Shown here one piece after another: positions 45,711 through 57,622 of a stretch of DNA of 64,000 bases (its first letter is position 1; each line of letters starts with the position of its first letter). This stretch comes from Bryum argenteum. Lineage: Eukaryota; Streptophyta; Bryopsida; Bryales; Bryaceae. The DNA lies in assembly GCA_037043015.1 (NCBI GenBank), contig CM073327.1:18458727-18522726 (forward strand), read 5' to 3'. Under the pieces are notes generated by a model, which made no database searches, was not told the origin of the DNA, and saw nothing but the letters and a program-made list of their open reading frames with translations. The translations under genes and the position numbers were made by a program.

Positions 45711-46506
45711 TGAGGACATCAACCTCCGTAGTGGGGAGGATGACTTGTAGCTTGGGCGTAGATCCACAACACTTGTACTTGTTCTTTGGATTTGGCAATA
45801 AAGTTTGGCTTTGGAGTGTGCAAAGAGAAGAGTATGAGATGGAGTCCTAGTCTTGTACTTGTGCTAAGTTGGTGGAAGAGGGGAATAGAGATGTGAAACC
45901 GAGTTGGGAAGGCCGAGTAATGGGGACCAAGGCTAGGAGAAAGAGTGGATAAAACCATGAAGTCCCTTGGCCTTGGGCTTGTCCGGGCGGGGACAAGGTA
46001 ATGGCGCGTGCTCATAAAAGCGCCACTCCCACAAACTAGTGCAAGCTAGTGCATGGGAGTCATGAACCCATGCCTCGAAAGAGATAGTGGGATCCGAGTT
46101 GGGCGGAACTTGGCATTACCCCGTGCGATCGAGTCGTGGTGTAAAAGCCATCTTGGGTTTGCAACCAAGACAACTTGGTGGAAGCATTGAGGTCCACCTA
46201 GTAGTCAAGGAAGAAGTGTTAGGCTAGTGGAGCCTAACTTGGAGAGCCAAGGTAAGGGCAATCCAAGAGGGTCTCAAAGTAGGTGGGTCTAGAGTAGTTT
46301 AGTTGCCTTGGAAGAAGTCCAGGGTTCTAAACGGACCACCTAGTGACGACACCTTTGAGACTTTGCCAAAGTTTGAGAGTGCATTGTGGGGGGGTCGCGC
46401 CCGGTGAAACACAATGCTGCACCAATGGGGATGGCAACCCAAGAGTTGGTGTGACCGACTACAAGTATAGTCGATGAGGGCATCGACTCCATTAGGTGGG
46501 GGTGAG

Positions 46507-47798
46507 TGTCGCGCACCTCTCCTTGAGGAGTGCCCGCAACACCAAGGGCCCAAGGGGACACCGGAGTGACGCCCGGGCCTTGGGGTGCCAAGGTGAAGGG
46601 AACCTAAGTGGGCCTAGTGTGGGAGAGGACCCCGGGCGTTGGAGACGCCTCTCACCCACGGAGACTAGGAGCCACGACGGAATGGACATGAGATTATGGA
46701 AGCTCATGTTGCCACGATTCCGGGATGCTAAGGAGCACCTCAGTTGGAGGTGTGAGCTAAAAGTTATGGGAGTTGGAAGATTGTGGGACTAAAGTGAGTG
46801 CTGTCCAGGGACAGTGCTGGACTGGGAAGCTGGCCCGGGACTCCCGAATCTTCAGAGGGGCATAACTCCCTCAATACTTGTCGGAATGAGGCAGGTAAGG
46901 TGTCTATCGGCATCTACTTGACGAGTAGATGTCGATAGAGTGGTCGCTCGTCGCGTTTGGATGCGGGACGAGGTAGATACGAGCCCTGGAAGGTTCGGGA
47001 AGTCTCCCGGGGCCTTCCAGCGGCTAAGGCATTGGGAGATTGGGTGGTCTTCCAAAACTAAGAGGTGTGAGGGTCCAGCCCTTCACCTAGGACCAGGGGC
47101 TGCCGAATCCCACAGAGTATACTATGGGGAGGGCTGGTCTCCTCCCCACTCCCATGGTGCCTTGGTGGTGACCAAGGTGGGAGTCCCAGTGGTGTGGCTA
47201 GTGTTGGGGCCTCACCATGGGGACTCCCAAGCCAAGGTGAGTCCCAATGGGTGGAGCTAGTGTTGGGGCTCCACCATGGGGACTCAAAGTGCAAAATGAG
47301 GCACGGTGGGTGGAGCTAGTGTTGGGGCTTCACCACGGTGGCTCATAAGGACAAGGTGAGTCCCGGTGGGGGAGCTAGTGTTGGGGCTTCACCACGGGGA
47401 CTCATATAGGCAAAATGAGGACCATGAGTGCTACCGATGTGGGGTGGTGTCTCACCGCCGGCGTTGTGATTACTTGGTGGCCTTGGGGTCACCATGGTAG
47501 TCATGGGCGGTGGTGAGGAGACACCACCAAGTGCGGTTAGGCCGCGTGGTATGGGAGTGCCACCAAGTTGGGCCTTGGACATAAGTGGAAGTCCGCACCT
47601 AACCATTGGCTACCTACGATGGGGTTGAGTCCCGGTTGCATGAGTAGGAGGGATTGATAACCAAGCGGTGAGCTTGGTGGTTGGTATGGGGAGCTAACTT
47701 TGTGCATGTAGGGGATGTGCAGAGTTAGCGCTCGTGACACTTGCTAGAGTTGGGAAAAAGTTGGTGTAAGCTAAGGTGAGCTAGCAAGGGTTGCGACA
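46507..47798 (+). repeat. 3' LTR of A3
   Basis: 1292 bases, preceded by the AGGTGGGGGTGAG polypurine tract. It matches the 5' LTR of A3 including the A3-type diagnostic bases. Confidence 0.92.
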
Positions 47799-50700
47799 CT
47801 AGAGAACAATACTACAATCTGGAAGCTTAGAGCTGGAAAGTATCGCCTCTACGGCTTGACGGAGTCCGTCATGAACGCGTCAACAGTTCTCCTGACCCCA
47901 CCTAGTTCTTCTACTATCTCCACGGTTGCTCCAGCTCTTACTCGTGTCAAGGTCGAACCAGGTCTTGAAGTCACCATTGACATATCGGATTCAACAGAAG
48001 ACGAGAAGAAGTCTCCTCTGCAACCATGTCGTCTGTCGTCTGATATTCCATTGCCACCTCTTCTTAGGGATAACTATCTAAGAGCCACCCCTCCTTCTTT
48101 AGTTTCATCGCAAATTGTAAAACCCCAAAAAATTCTTCCATCCCTCTGCAATCTCGCTAGTATGCCCAGTAGCAAGACTCTCCTCAAAAAAATTGATTTC
48201 AAAACCATCCGCACTGTCAACGTTTCTTTCTTGCCTCCGTCATTCAATGGCGATGTTCTCTTCATCTTTCCGCCCACTCTTCCGTCTGCAACTCACAAGG
48301 TCGCGAAGTCCATGGAGGGGATGGATAAACGGTACGACGGTCATGTGTGGACCAGGACGATGACCACCAACATCAGCAATACGCAAGGGTTGTCTTTCCG
48401 ATACTCAAACTGTGTAGGTCATCTACAGTGCCACAACCCCAACTGCGACTTCTTGCAACGACCTGATCGAGTTGCTGGAGTGAACGATGTGGAGTTTGAA
48501 GGCATTACTAAAGACCCCTTCCTAGTAGGCGGATCACCCCCGCCCACCTCGACGTTGGTCTGTAAGCTTTGCAAACAACCTCCTGTTTGTGTTGCACCTT
48601 GTTATGCGAAAATCTTTTACGTACTCGGAGAAGATTGTCAAGAGCGTGCATGTGTCCATATAGGAACACACGAACATCCTGTCAATGAAAGTTGGAGATT
48701 ATAGATGTGTACGGAAAAAAATTGATGAGTTGTTAGAGGAGCATGTTGACCGTAACCCTCAGGCAACCGTTTCCAAAATAGTTATGGAAACCAGCAAAGA
48801 CTTGTTAGGTTACTTACTTCTCCGTGACGAAGGTGACCCCGAAACTGGCAACCTTTCTCTTCAGCAGCTGGAACCAGTCTTTGAACAATGCAAAGAGTTA
48901 AACTCTCCCAACATGCGCAATCGTATCTACACTTTCAAGTACTTGCGTAGGTATGGAATTCTTGATGGGATCACAAAGCTCAGAGGTCTCAGCAACTGGG
49001 CATATGTGCAACGCAACATGTTCCCTGGCCAAGGGGATGAATCCGAGAAAGTCTTCATCTTCAAGATGTCGGAGGTCGGCCCCGGTAGCGGTGTTGATCT
49101 CGTTCGCCGTATGCAGCCTGGAGGAAATCTCTCCCACGCATGGATGATGTTCGACCATGTCAAACGCGTTACGGATTGGACCACCATGGCCTGCCACGTG
49201 TACGACTCACGTTACCAACGCATTCTAACCATTGCATGCTGTGATTTTCAGTCAGAGGACAAAGATGCTCAACTCGTCTTCTGGAAGAACCTTAATCATG
49301 TGATGGCAAGGCACGGAGTACCTAAGCCGCAGTTCCAAGGATTTATGGCTGACAGTGCCCAAACCAACTGGAACGCTGTGCGCATCATCTACGGCTCTGG
49401 AAACCCTGCTGTCCCCATGGAAGGCCGCGAACGCACATGTTATTTCCATTGGACTCAGTCTCTTGAGAAACATACGAAACAATATATTGTGCCCGAATTG
49501 CAAGGCCAACACCGGATTCTCTGTAAGCAGTACAAGGATGCGCGCACCATGGAAGAGGCTGAGACCCGATATTGGGCTATAAGAGCGTGGTGGGCATCTT
49601 CGAAGGCCACTTCCGAAGTTGGTTTAGAACACTTAGGTCATTGGCTTGCGTACTGGCACTTCAGATACCGACAATGGGGTGGATTAATGGAATTAGTAAG
49701 TATACAATTTCTTTGCTTATGACATGCTCTACAGTAGCTTCTAGAATGTTATGCCAGTACCAAAGAAATTGACAGTTTTTGTTTTAATAATATATATTAT
49801 TAGTTGAATTTTTATGTGGATTTATATATTGTGAATCTGTATTAAATACAGATCTAAATTATGAATAAAGTCTTAATACGTTTGTACATTGCAGGAAAAA
49901 AAGTATTCGGCAGAAGAACTCGCAGAGATGCCTTCATGAAATCTTGCGGAGTCAATCCATAACAAGTGGTTGCAAGCGTCTGGCAATAAGGGTAGGGATC
50001 TCTACGTCGCAGCCGTTGACGACTACGTTCGGGCCTTCCTCCAAGTGGTCGGCTACCATCAATTCAACAAAGGCGGTGCAAGTGGTTCTAGACCATCTCT
50101 AGAAGAACTTCGTCAGCGTCTATATACTGCTCAACGTCGGGCTAATCGATCCGGCAATCCATATTGCCTCAACAAGGCAGTTATAGACTTTCCTGAAGCT
50201 GAAGCTTATTGTACGCGTGACGCCCACTTGGAGGGGGCAGAGATTTTTGGTTCCAGGAAACATAAGGCTGATGTTCCCATTGGTGCTGAAGATGAAACTC
50301 ATCGACCTGACACCGTGAGTTACTCACGTCCTCGAATAGGGAGAAGAGTCACACGAGCTCTTGGTGAGAATCTCAGTCCTATTCACGAAGAAGATGAAGT
50401 TCAGGAGCAACCGATGGAACCCCCTGCTTCTCCAAGACCCAGTATTCAGCGCGTCATTGCTATCCAAGAGACGAGAGTGAATGAGCGTCTATGGCACATT
50501 GCTTGTTTGAAGGAATCCTCATCCAAGGCTTGTTGGGGTATTATGGCTAAGACCAGGAAGAAATGCGAATCCCGCATTGTCCAAAACGGGAAGGCGACCG
50601 CAGCTCCTACCTACACTGGAGTATGGCAACGTCCTCAAGAGGGTCCAAAAAAAACTGATCAGTTTTTCTTTTGTGCAGACGACATTGAGCGTTGTGTGAA

Positions 50701-51346
50701 AGGCAGCCGTCGTAAATGGATTGAGCCGTTCTCTCGGAAACAAGGACGGCCGCCTATCCCCTCTGTTTGGCCCGTGAAGATTGGGACCAATCTGACAGTG
50801 GACGAAATAGAGGCGTTGGAGAATGCGGGTTTTCGGCTCCCACGAAAGGAACGCCTTCCTCTCAACCGCACATTCAATACTTCTGCGCCACCGAGAGACT
50901 TGTCACATATTCCTGTGCCGGACAAGGCTGATCTATACTCCAAATCACGCAAGTCTAAAGTTCTTCGACGCATCAAGGCTGTGACTTCGAAGCACATGAA
51001 GAACATTGACTCAGCTCGTGCCATGGAGGCAAAAATACTCGAGGTGACCATGATACCGCAACCTGGTTTTGGATGTGTCGTTGCTTTGGAGTCGGATTCA
51101 GAGTCTATCTATAAACTATCTCTTAGTGAGAACCCTGAGTGTTCTTGCCCGGTGTTCAAAAAAACCATAGCTAAGTTAGGACGAAAAGGCCAACCGTATA
51201 GACATTGCAAGCACCTATACTTCGTGTTGGTATTGGTATGCAAATTTGATATTGATAGAGACCTCTTCATCCACGCGCCCACCCTCAGTTTCAACGAGGT
51301 GAAAATGATCCTAGAGAGGGGAATCCTAGACCAAGTTAGAGAGTAG

Positions 51347-51784
51347 ACTACCTCAAGGTCACATTACATAAACCAACATCCACATCTACCCATTCTACAT
51401 GTTATCCCTGTAATCGTGTGTTTCACACGTTATTTATTTTGATTTCAGTGGTTTACTTTAATCAATAAATGTATCCGTATTTACAAAAAAATTATGATTT
51501 GCTATACAAACTTGGACTGTTGATTTCACAGTTATAATAAACTAGTCTACTCTGTAAAATTCCTGAATGTCTCTTAGCGTTTGAAGAACGTGGTTTAAGT
51601 CGACCAAATTTCAAAAATTTTAGCCTTACCTTCACGGGTTTAGGTACCCAAAACCACGGTAATAAGTCAAGAATGTTCGAATATTCCAGGGAATATTCCG
51701 GAAAATAGTAAAATATTATTTTTAGAAATTCTTTTACTAAAAATACCAATTCACCGCTCAAATTCATGAAACTTGATGGCTAAA
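51347..51784. other. 3' flank of transposase gene inside the right TIR
   Basis: AT-rich, with no gene. A GGAATATTCC-type dyad occurs at about 51675-51703. An AATAAA-like signal (CAATAAATG) near 51462 may serve the transposase mRNA. Confidence 0.4.
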
Positions 51785-51839
51785 CGCTCACCGCTCACTG
51801 CTCTTCGCTCACACCGTAGCTACGTCCACAAATTCCCGG
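51785..51839 (-). repeat. Right TIR and target duplication of giant element
   Basis: Read as reverse complement from 51815, GGTGTGAGCG is followed by GTGAGCG-type heptads that match the left TIR. Fourteen unmatched bases (51816-51829) separate it from AAATTCCCGG (51830-51839), the right copy of the target duplication. Confidence 0.75.
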
Positions 51840-54165
51840 AGTCCTCAATCGGCTACATCAAAAAGAAGGGCGAGGACGGGCTGAGGAACCGGTTCAGCAG
51901 GGGACCGACGGAGAAAGACGGGTTCAAACCGGAGGATTGCAGGAACCCCCGGGAGATGCGCCTCCTCCGGTTTCTCCTTCCCATACTGAGTCCGGATAAA
52001 CCTACCACCTACATCGTCAAGCTTATGAAGGCAATCATGGCGAGCTACGATGGGAAGATGCAGGTCGGGTGGCATCACATTATTCACGAAGTGGTGCAGC
52101 GGGAGGTGGTGAAGATCGGAAACCAGAAGGGGTGCCCACTGGCCCCCTACCTCTTCCACCTTTATCAGCGGCACGACATCCTCACCGACCGGGAGATCTT
52201 CTACTGGCACGAGAAGCATGATCTCCCATCCGGGGATCCGCAGGGACCGTCCTCATCCGAGTCCGAGGGCGAGGTGGAAGGAGTACGGGCTACTGACCTG
52301 GAGGGGTCACCGGAGCCAGCCCCCATGAAGAACAGGGCGGTGGGACCCAGCCAAGCCGGGCCCAACACTACACCCCGGGTGGCTGCACAGGAAAGAGAGG
52401 TCAACCCGGTAAATGCTGCCCGGACGCACAGTACAGTGCCTTCTCTGTTCATGCCAAGCGCAGAGGAGGAAGAAGAGGAAGAAGAGGAGTGCACCCCCCT
52501 CATCCGGAGAACGAGAGCCTAGCAGAGGAGGGACGAGGAAGTGGCCGAGGCGGTGGAGATCAGTCCTCAGAGGAGGATGATCAGGACGAAGAAGACGAAG
52601 AGGAGGACACCCCACCTCGACGCGCAAGGCCATCCCGAGGGGTGAGGAGGAAGGACAAGACGGGTTTTGGGAGGAAACGTTCTCCCGTCCGACTCCCTCG
52701 CCCGGTAACACAGGGAGCCTCCAACCCAGGAGCTGCATGAGTGGCCGCAACCGGGCAGAATGCGGGGGTGCCCCCACTTGGAGAGAGACCCCCAGGAGGA
52801 AGGCTACCCAACCTGAAGCGCAAGGCCAAGAAGAGGAGGAGGTCGGCCAGTCCGGTGGTGAACCCAAGGGCCATCGAGGAGGATCAGGCCCCGAGTCCGG
52901 ACCCTACGCCCATGCAAGACCCGGCTTCTATCCCGGTAGAAGAACCGATTCCGGAGAGTCAGCCCAAGGTGAAGAGAAGGCTGCTCGTCGTGGAGGAGGA
53001 AGACACTCCAAAGAGGACCAACCCCCCTCGGCTGGAGTTACCGGAGTAGAGGAGCGACCCAGCCCCTGCAACCCCAGCATCAGTGGCGGCCCCGGAGTCG
53101 TCCCACAGGGGAGGCATGACACCCGGGACGGGGAACACAACTCCAGTGCTCCCTCGCCCCTACTACCGGATACGCAGCGAGGGTATCCTCCACCCCATCC
53201 GCTGGCCATGGAAGAGGTGGACCGGGAGAATGAACAGTTGTTCACCTCGCTGGCGCGACTCGAGAGGGTCTTCCAGACGCCTAACGTGGAGCGATATCCG
53301 GAATTGGCCGAGGAGATGCAGCGAGAGACGGCGAGGCTGAGGAGAGAGAAGGTAGAGCTGGTGCTGAAAGCCCGGCCGAAGGAGAAGACATCCGTAGGAG
53401 TCCAGTGCGAATTGGACCCCTCGGACACGGGGGCCCACCCGGAGGTGGAAGCCCTCAAGAGGATCGTACAAGAGCAGGAGGCTGCACTCCGCAAGTTGCA
53501 CAACATCGACAGGACGATGCTGCACTCCATCCTGAAGGTGCTGCAACCGGATGCGGAGGCCCAAACGAAGGCGACCTTCTACGACGCCCGGATTGGGATT
53601 AGTGAGTCACCTCAATCGCTGGAGTTGCTCCGGAGACACTCAACGGGGATTAATCAGTGTCTCAAGGAATTCCGGACACTCACAGGCAGGTTGCTGGGGG
53701 CCCTCCCCCACGTGGAGGTGAGGGAAACAACCATTCCGGACGAGGATATGATCGCACCCCCAGGGATGTCTACTGATAGGCCGACACCAATGAAGGTCGA
53801 GGAGGTGTTCCCACCCATTCCGGAAGAGCAGAGAATTCCAGGGGATGGCAATGTGCCAGAGGAGAGGGAAGAGGATCCTCCGGGAGGTGAGACCATGGGT
53901 GAAGTAGGGATATCCGGACCTACAGAGGTGGAGGGGACAGTAGAAGGAGAGGTCGGCCCCTCTCAACACCCGGGTGAAAACCCGATTGCCAGTACCGAAG
54001 GAGAAGGGACAGGACCCACCGGGCAGTCTGAAGAGGTAGTACCCCAATCGAAGGCCCACGTCGAGGAGGTGGGGGATCAAGGTGGACAGGGACAGCAGGA
54101 GGAACCCACGGCCCCACAGGAAGAACAGGAAGTCCTCCCCGTTCCCCCTCCGTCAAAACTAAAGG
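51830..54165 (+). pseudogene. Family-B LTR copy 1, middle part with LTR ORF
   Basis: It resumes the LTR at the base where copy 1 was cut. The ORF continues with SIGYIKKKGEDGLRNRF, KDGFKPEDC, RLLRFLLPILSPDKPTT, VGWHHIIHEVVQRE and PYLFHLYQRHDILTDREIF, then the acidic/Pro linker, coiled coil (EVEALKRIVQEQEAALRKL) and acidic tail. Compared with copy 2, TAG at 52520-52522 and at 53047-53049 replace CAG, and indels near 52545 and 52740 shift the frame. The middle helical domain is well preserved here. The family-C solo LTR interrupts it at 54166, 14 codons before the stop at 57658-57660. Confidence 0.75.
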
Positions 54166-57100
54166 TGTCGGATGCCATGTATTCACTTTATCTTCCCTTA
54201 CACGTTTATTGGTGTAAAACCCGTGTTCAGGTGACTCGTGTATCTTTCCAGGGATTCTGTGAAGTGACCAAGACAAGTAGTGCTAAAACAACCAAACCTC
54301 CAAACGTTTCTAGTCCAAACTTATGTTTTAGCCTTGCATGGCAAGGGTATCCCTTTCCAAGAGGGGATGCACAAAGACTCTTTCCCTTATATTTACCGTC
54401 GCAGAAACTTCCACACTTAGACTCTCCACACACACAAACACACTAAGGCACACATTACATCCTCACAACTAATCCGTCCTATCCGTCCAAACTAGCAGGT
54501 CACGCAGGCCGTCCTGGTTACCCTATCACGCTTACTACAATGACAGACTCCAAGAGCTCCGAATCCGGCTAGAAGACGTCTACACGTATTCTGGTTACAT
54601 ACTGCGCTTGATCCGTCCTCTGAGACTACAGAGGAACCCAAGTCTGTGGCAGCTGAAGGTCGGATTTAAATCCGGCCTCGCACACTTCTACTCCCTGACC
54701 CTCCCGGACCGTAAAGTGTTTACCACAGCAGTTTCCCTCTCTCAGACACCTAGACCAGTTCAAGACACAAGGCACTCAAGAATACGCCCAACCCGACTTC
54801 AACTCCACAGAAACGATCTAACAAAGAATCCGGATTCCTAACTCCCAACTCATAACCCAACACAGTAGATCCGACTTTCCAAGCACTCAACTGAAAAGGA
54901 GACAGGGAAATGATCACACCGAGTATGCGCATAAGAAGGTTCGATTAACACTCAAGCAATAAATGTTTTAGGTGGCCAAACTACCACCTATAAGTACTTC
55001 TAAGTCCACAACTTAGATACCTAACTGGATTGCGGCGCCGGCCTACAAGGCCTACTCCTCAAAAAGCGGCACGCATTCCCAAAAAGAAAACACTATACTA
55101 GCCTAGGACGGATACCAATCCGACCTCCTAACCCTGGCCGTCCTCTGACTGCCGACCTCTAAAACGTCCTACCTCCTCCTTTGCGAACTAACCCCGTGCT
55201 TCGGCCGCTTCAGTGGCGTAGCTGCGATACGTCCTGCCTTCACTCTCTTGCCCGTATCGGTTATCACGTACTCGTCCTCGCTGGAGTTGGTCTCGTCCCC
55301 GCTCTTCAGCTCTTCTTCTTCGGAGTGCTCGAGGCCGATGTCGTGAAGCTTCTGGGTTCCAAGAGACTTCTCGTATTCCTTGGCCATAAGCTTTCGCTTC
55401 GCGGTTCGAGTATTCTTGGCCGGAGAATCTGCTGGGACGGGTGCGTCTCCCTCCGTCTTCACCTTCGCTTTGCCCTTCGTGTCGGTCGGACTGGAGGGTC
55501 CAGCATCCGTCCTCTCCATCTTAATCGGATCCGGCCTCGGAGTCTTGGCCGGAGTAGAAGTGAAAGCTGGCATGACTACCTCCTTCATCTGTTCCCGGAC
55601 GGCGTCGAGCAGCACCTTGACCTCGGCGTTGCTCTTCTCAACCTTCGCGGCGTACGTCTTCGCTGCCAAGAGAAACTTTCTGAAAGTTTCCGCCTTGAAC
55701 ACCTCCGACTCCAGGATTCCGGCCTCGTACAGGTTCGCCTTCTGCAATACCTCGGCCGGAGTCTCGTAGATCTCGACGAGCTTTACGACCTGCTCGTTCG
55801 CCGTGATTACGGCATGCCGTCCGACCAGGAGTTCTTCCTCCCTTCTTCTGACCGTCTCGCGAAGACGTCTATTCTCCAGGGTTAGCTTTGTCACTTGCTT
55901 CTCCATCTGTCGGAACTGCTCCTCGTCCGGCTTGGAGTCCCACTTCTGCTTCACCTCCAGCAACGTCTTCACCCCAAACTCTTGGCATAGCTGCGACATT
56001 AGCTGTTGGTAGAAGAAGTACTAGCACCTGGCTTCCGTGAAGTGGTGCCATGCTCGCCTCATGGGATCCCGGTGGTTGGCGGACGGACTGAGAGGTGGGG
56101 GAAGTCTGGGGTCGTTCGGGTTCATGGGGTTCTCCCAGTCGGCCGTAACTTCCCCTTCATCCACCGGCCTCGAAGGCTGTCCTCGCTCAGTCTGAATTCC
56201 GGCCTCGGTCGGGATCGTAGGAGGGGACGGGGACGGAAGAATTATTACCTCTGGTCCCGTACGGGGTGGGGTTGCCTCTGGAGCCGGCTCTTCTGGCGCG
56301 TCCGGTGGGACGTCCCCGTCGTCTGATCCGACCTCGTCCTCCTCCTCGTCCGAGTATACGGCCTTGCTGTCCGCGCTCTCCTCCGACTCGAACACTCCGT
56401 TGATTTGCGATGATAGCGCAATCTCGTAGTTCGACTCCTCCTCCTCCGTCAGCACCTCCTCCTTCTTGTACAGGTGGTAAAGAAAAGGAGTAATAGGGCT
56501 AGGACGGGTTTTACCTACGTTATCCGCAAGCCGGGCGACCAGGTCGCGGATAATCATTCCCCAGTCGACCTCTCGTTCGCGGCGCAGGGACCCCAGGACG
56601 GTGTTGGCGAGCCGGACGGTTATGCGATGCGGCTTCTCCCCGTGGATAATCGGCGCCAAAAATTTGATGATGGCGCGCTCCCTCGGATCCTTGCAATCCT
56701 CCACCGAGTAGCCGTTGTTCTTGTGCGGACTCCCGTGGAACGCCTTCTTCGCCCATTTGTGTTTCCGGCCGCACAACCCTACTCCACTGTTTACGGTCAG
56801 GCCGTAAACAACTCTCCAGTGGTCGGCCGTCCAGGAAGCCGGCTTCCCTCTAACCGTCCCTTCGAATTGATTTGGCGAGCCGACCTTGATCTCGCGCACC
56901 ATCTCCGCGTCGCGCAAACCCCAGGGCGTGTCCAGCAGGCCGGCTAGTCCCATCTTCTCGAGATCCTCCGTCAAGGACTTCTTCTCGTCCTCATCAATCG
57001 GAATGCACGGTGACACTAACTTGATGGAGATCTTCAGCTCTTCCTGCGCCTGAGCGGAAGCGGACGCCGTTCCTGCCATGGGAAAGAAGTGCGAGAGAAA

Positions 57101-57617
57101 ATACAAAGTGGCCGGGCTAAGATCGGCCAGTGGGCCGGATCGGCACTAAGGGACGGAAAAGAGAAGACGGAAGGCAGGGGCGCAAGAAGACAAAAGGCGC
57201 AGAAAGCGAGGAGGCAGGTGACGACAAGGGCGGACCGGTGGCCTTTTATAGAGGGAGCCGGAGTTAAGTCCGACCATCATGACTTGGTCCGCCGCCATCA
57301 TTGCCATCTCCGTACGGAGTCGCCTTCTAGATTTCTCGCCATTATTAAATTCTTCGCCACTCTGTCCTTCAGCCACCGTAATAACTTCCATTCCGGCCTC
57401 TAACAGCACGTCCTATCCGTACGGTGACAGAGTACGGCTTCGCAAATCCGTCCTTATTAACACAAACTAGATTTTAACTAATACACTTATTTGTAAAAAC
57501 GTAATCGCCTTATAGTATAAGGCCTAGCACATACATAGGTCGGATTCTAGACTCTATACTTATTCTTAATGCGCATTAGAACTTAGTGGCCAAAAATCGA
57601 AAAAACGGGGTCCGACA
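54166..57617 (-). mobile_element. Family-C solo LTR (3.45 kb)
   Basis: TGTCGG...CCGACA ends are flanked by the 5-bp duplication AAAGG (54161-54165 and 57618-57622). No second LTR, primer site or pol lies between, so this is a solo LTR left by recombination. Its ORF runs on the minus strand, starting about 540 bases from the 57617 end; this sets the orientation and resembles the 600-base leader of family B. About 1 kb of non-coding sequence (54166-55168) follows the ORF. Confidence 0.82.
55169..57079 (-). pseudogene. LTR-encoded ORF (family C), one amber stop
   Basis: ATG 57079 opens a frame of about 636 codons to 55169, interrupted only by TAG 56021-56023. Both sides are in the same frame. 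The N-terminal domain has GLAGLLDTPWGLRD, WTADHWRVVYGL, VEDCKDPRERAIIKFLAPI, VDWGMIIRDLV and TPFLYHLYKKEEVLT, matching the family-B ORF in order and key words (HWR..Y, EDCK.PR, FL.PI, W..II, P..HLY, LT). An acidic linker is followed by a coiled coil (QMEKQVTKLTLENRRLRETV) and ETPAEVLQKANLYEAGI, aligning with family-B QPDAEAQTKATFYDARIGI. A basic tail follows (KNTRTAKRKLMAKEY). No enzyme motif. Apart from the stop it looks undamaged. Confidence 0.75.
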
Positions 57618-57622
57618 AAAGG

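Larger units (their letters stand above)
39744..47798 (+). mobile_element. Chromovirus A3 (Ty3/gypsy), full length
   Basis: LTRs of 1293 and 1292 bases with TGTCGC/GCGACA ends, flanked by the 5-bp duplication CTAGA (39739-39743 and 47799-47803). It is inserted in the coding sequence of the MULE-like transposase. Its two LTRs share A3-specific bases (for example GGCAAAATGAGG and CTACGATGGGG) and are nearly identical to each other, so this is a recent insertion and a separate event from A1. Confidence 0.93.
39508..51346 (+). pseudogene. MULE-like transposase (GCM-like finger, DDE, SWIM), split by A3
   Basis: Coding parts are 39508-39743, then 47804-49695 after chromovirus A3, then 49895-51346 after a GT-AG intron. 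Frame is kept across A3 once the CTAGA duplication is removed. N-terminal low-complexity sequence is followed by a GCM/WRKY-like zinc region (W.R.MTTN, CVGHLQCHNPNC, C.LC, HIGTHEHP). Next comes a MULE-type catalytic core with CCDFQSEDKDA, MADSAQTNWNAV and CYFHWTQSLEKH (the CxxH insertion). The C-terminus has a SWIM finger (CSCPVFKK...HCKHLYF). It ends at TAG 51344-51346, about 440 bases inside the right TIR. Damage: one extra base near 48685, a TGA at about 49939 within SIHNKWL context, and A3 itself. Such enzymes cut and join transposon ends. It is the likely source of mobility for the 46.7-kb element. Confidence 0.75.
5080..51829. mobile_element. Giant Mutator-like DNA transposon, nested composite
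   Basis: This segment interrupts a family-B LTR and has about 30-bp inverted repeats and a 9-10 bp target duplication, as in the Mutator (MULE) superfamily. A MULE-type transposase gene (39508-51346, +) lies near its right end. Cargo: an ADD-finger ORF (6759-7165, +), a ParB/methyltransferase-like gene (7415-13471, -), and acidic genes (13619-29440 and 38361-38997, both -). Later insertions inside it are a mariner, a family-B copy containing chromovirus A1, and chromoviruses A2 and A3. Subtracting them leaves about 15.5 kb. That these genes moved together is inferred from their position between the TIRs, not proven by a second copy. Confidence 0.7.

Noticed and set aside
550-56023. Reassigned genetic code with TAG read as glutamine
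   Set aside because: Some frames end naturally at TAG (51344, 7415, 60061), homologous copies have CAG at the same sites, and long stretches of the better preserved genes use CAG/CAA without internal TAG. Mutation explains the pattern more simply.
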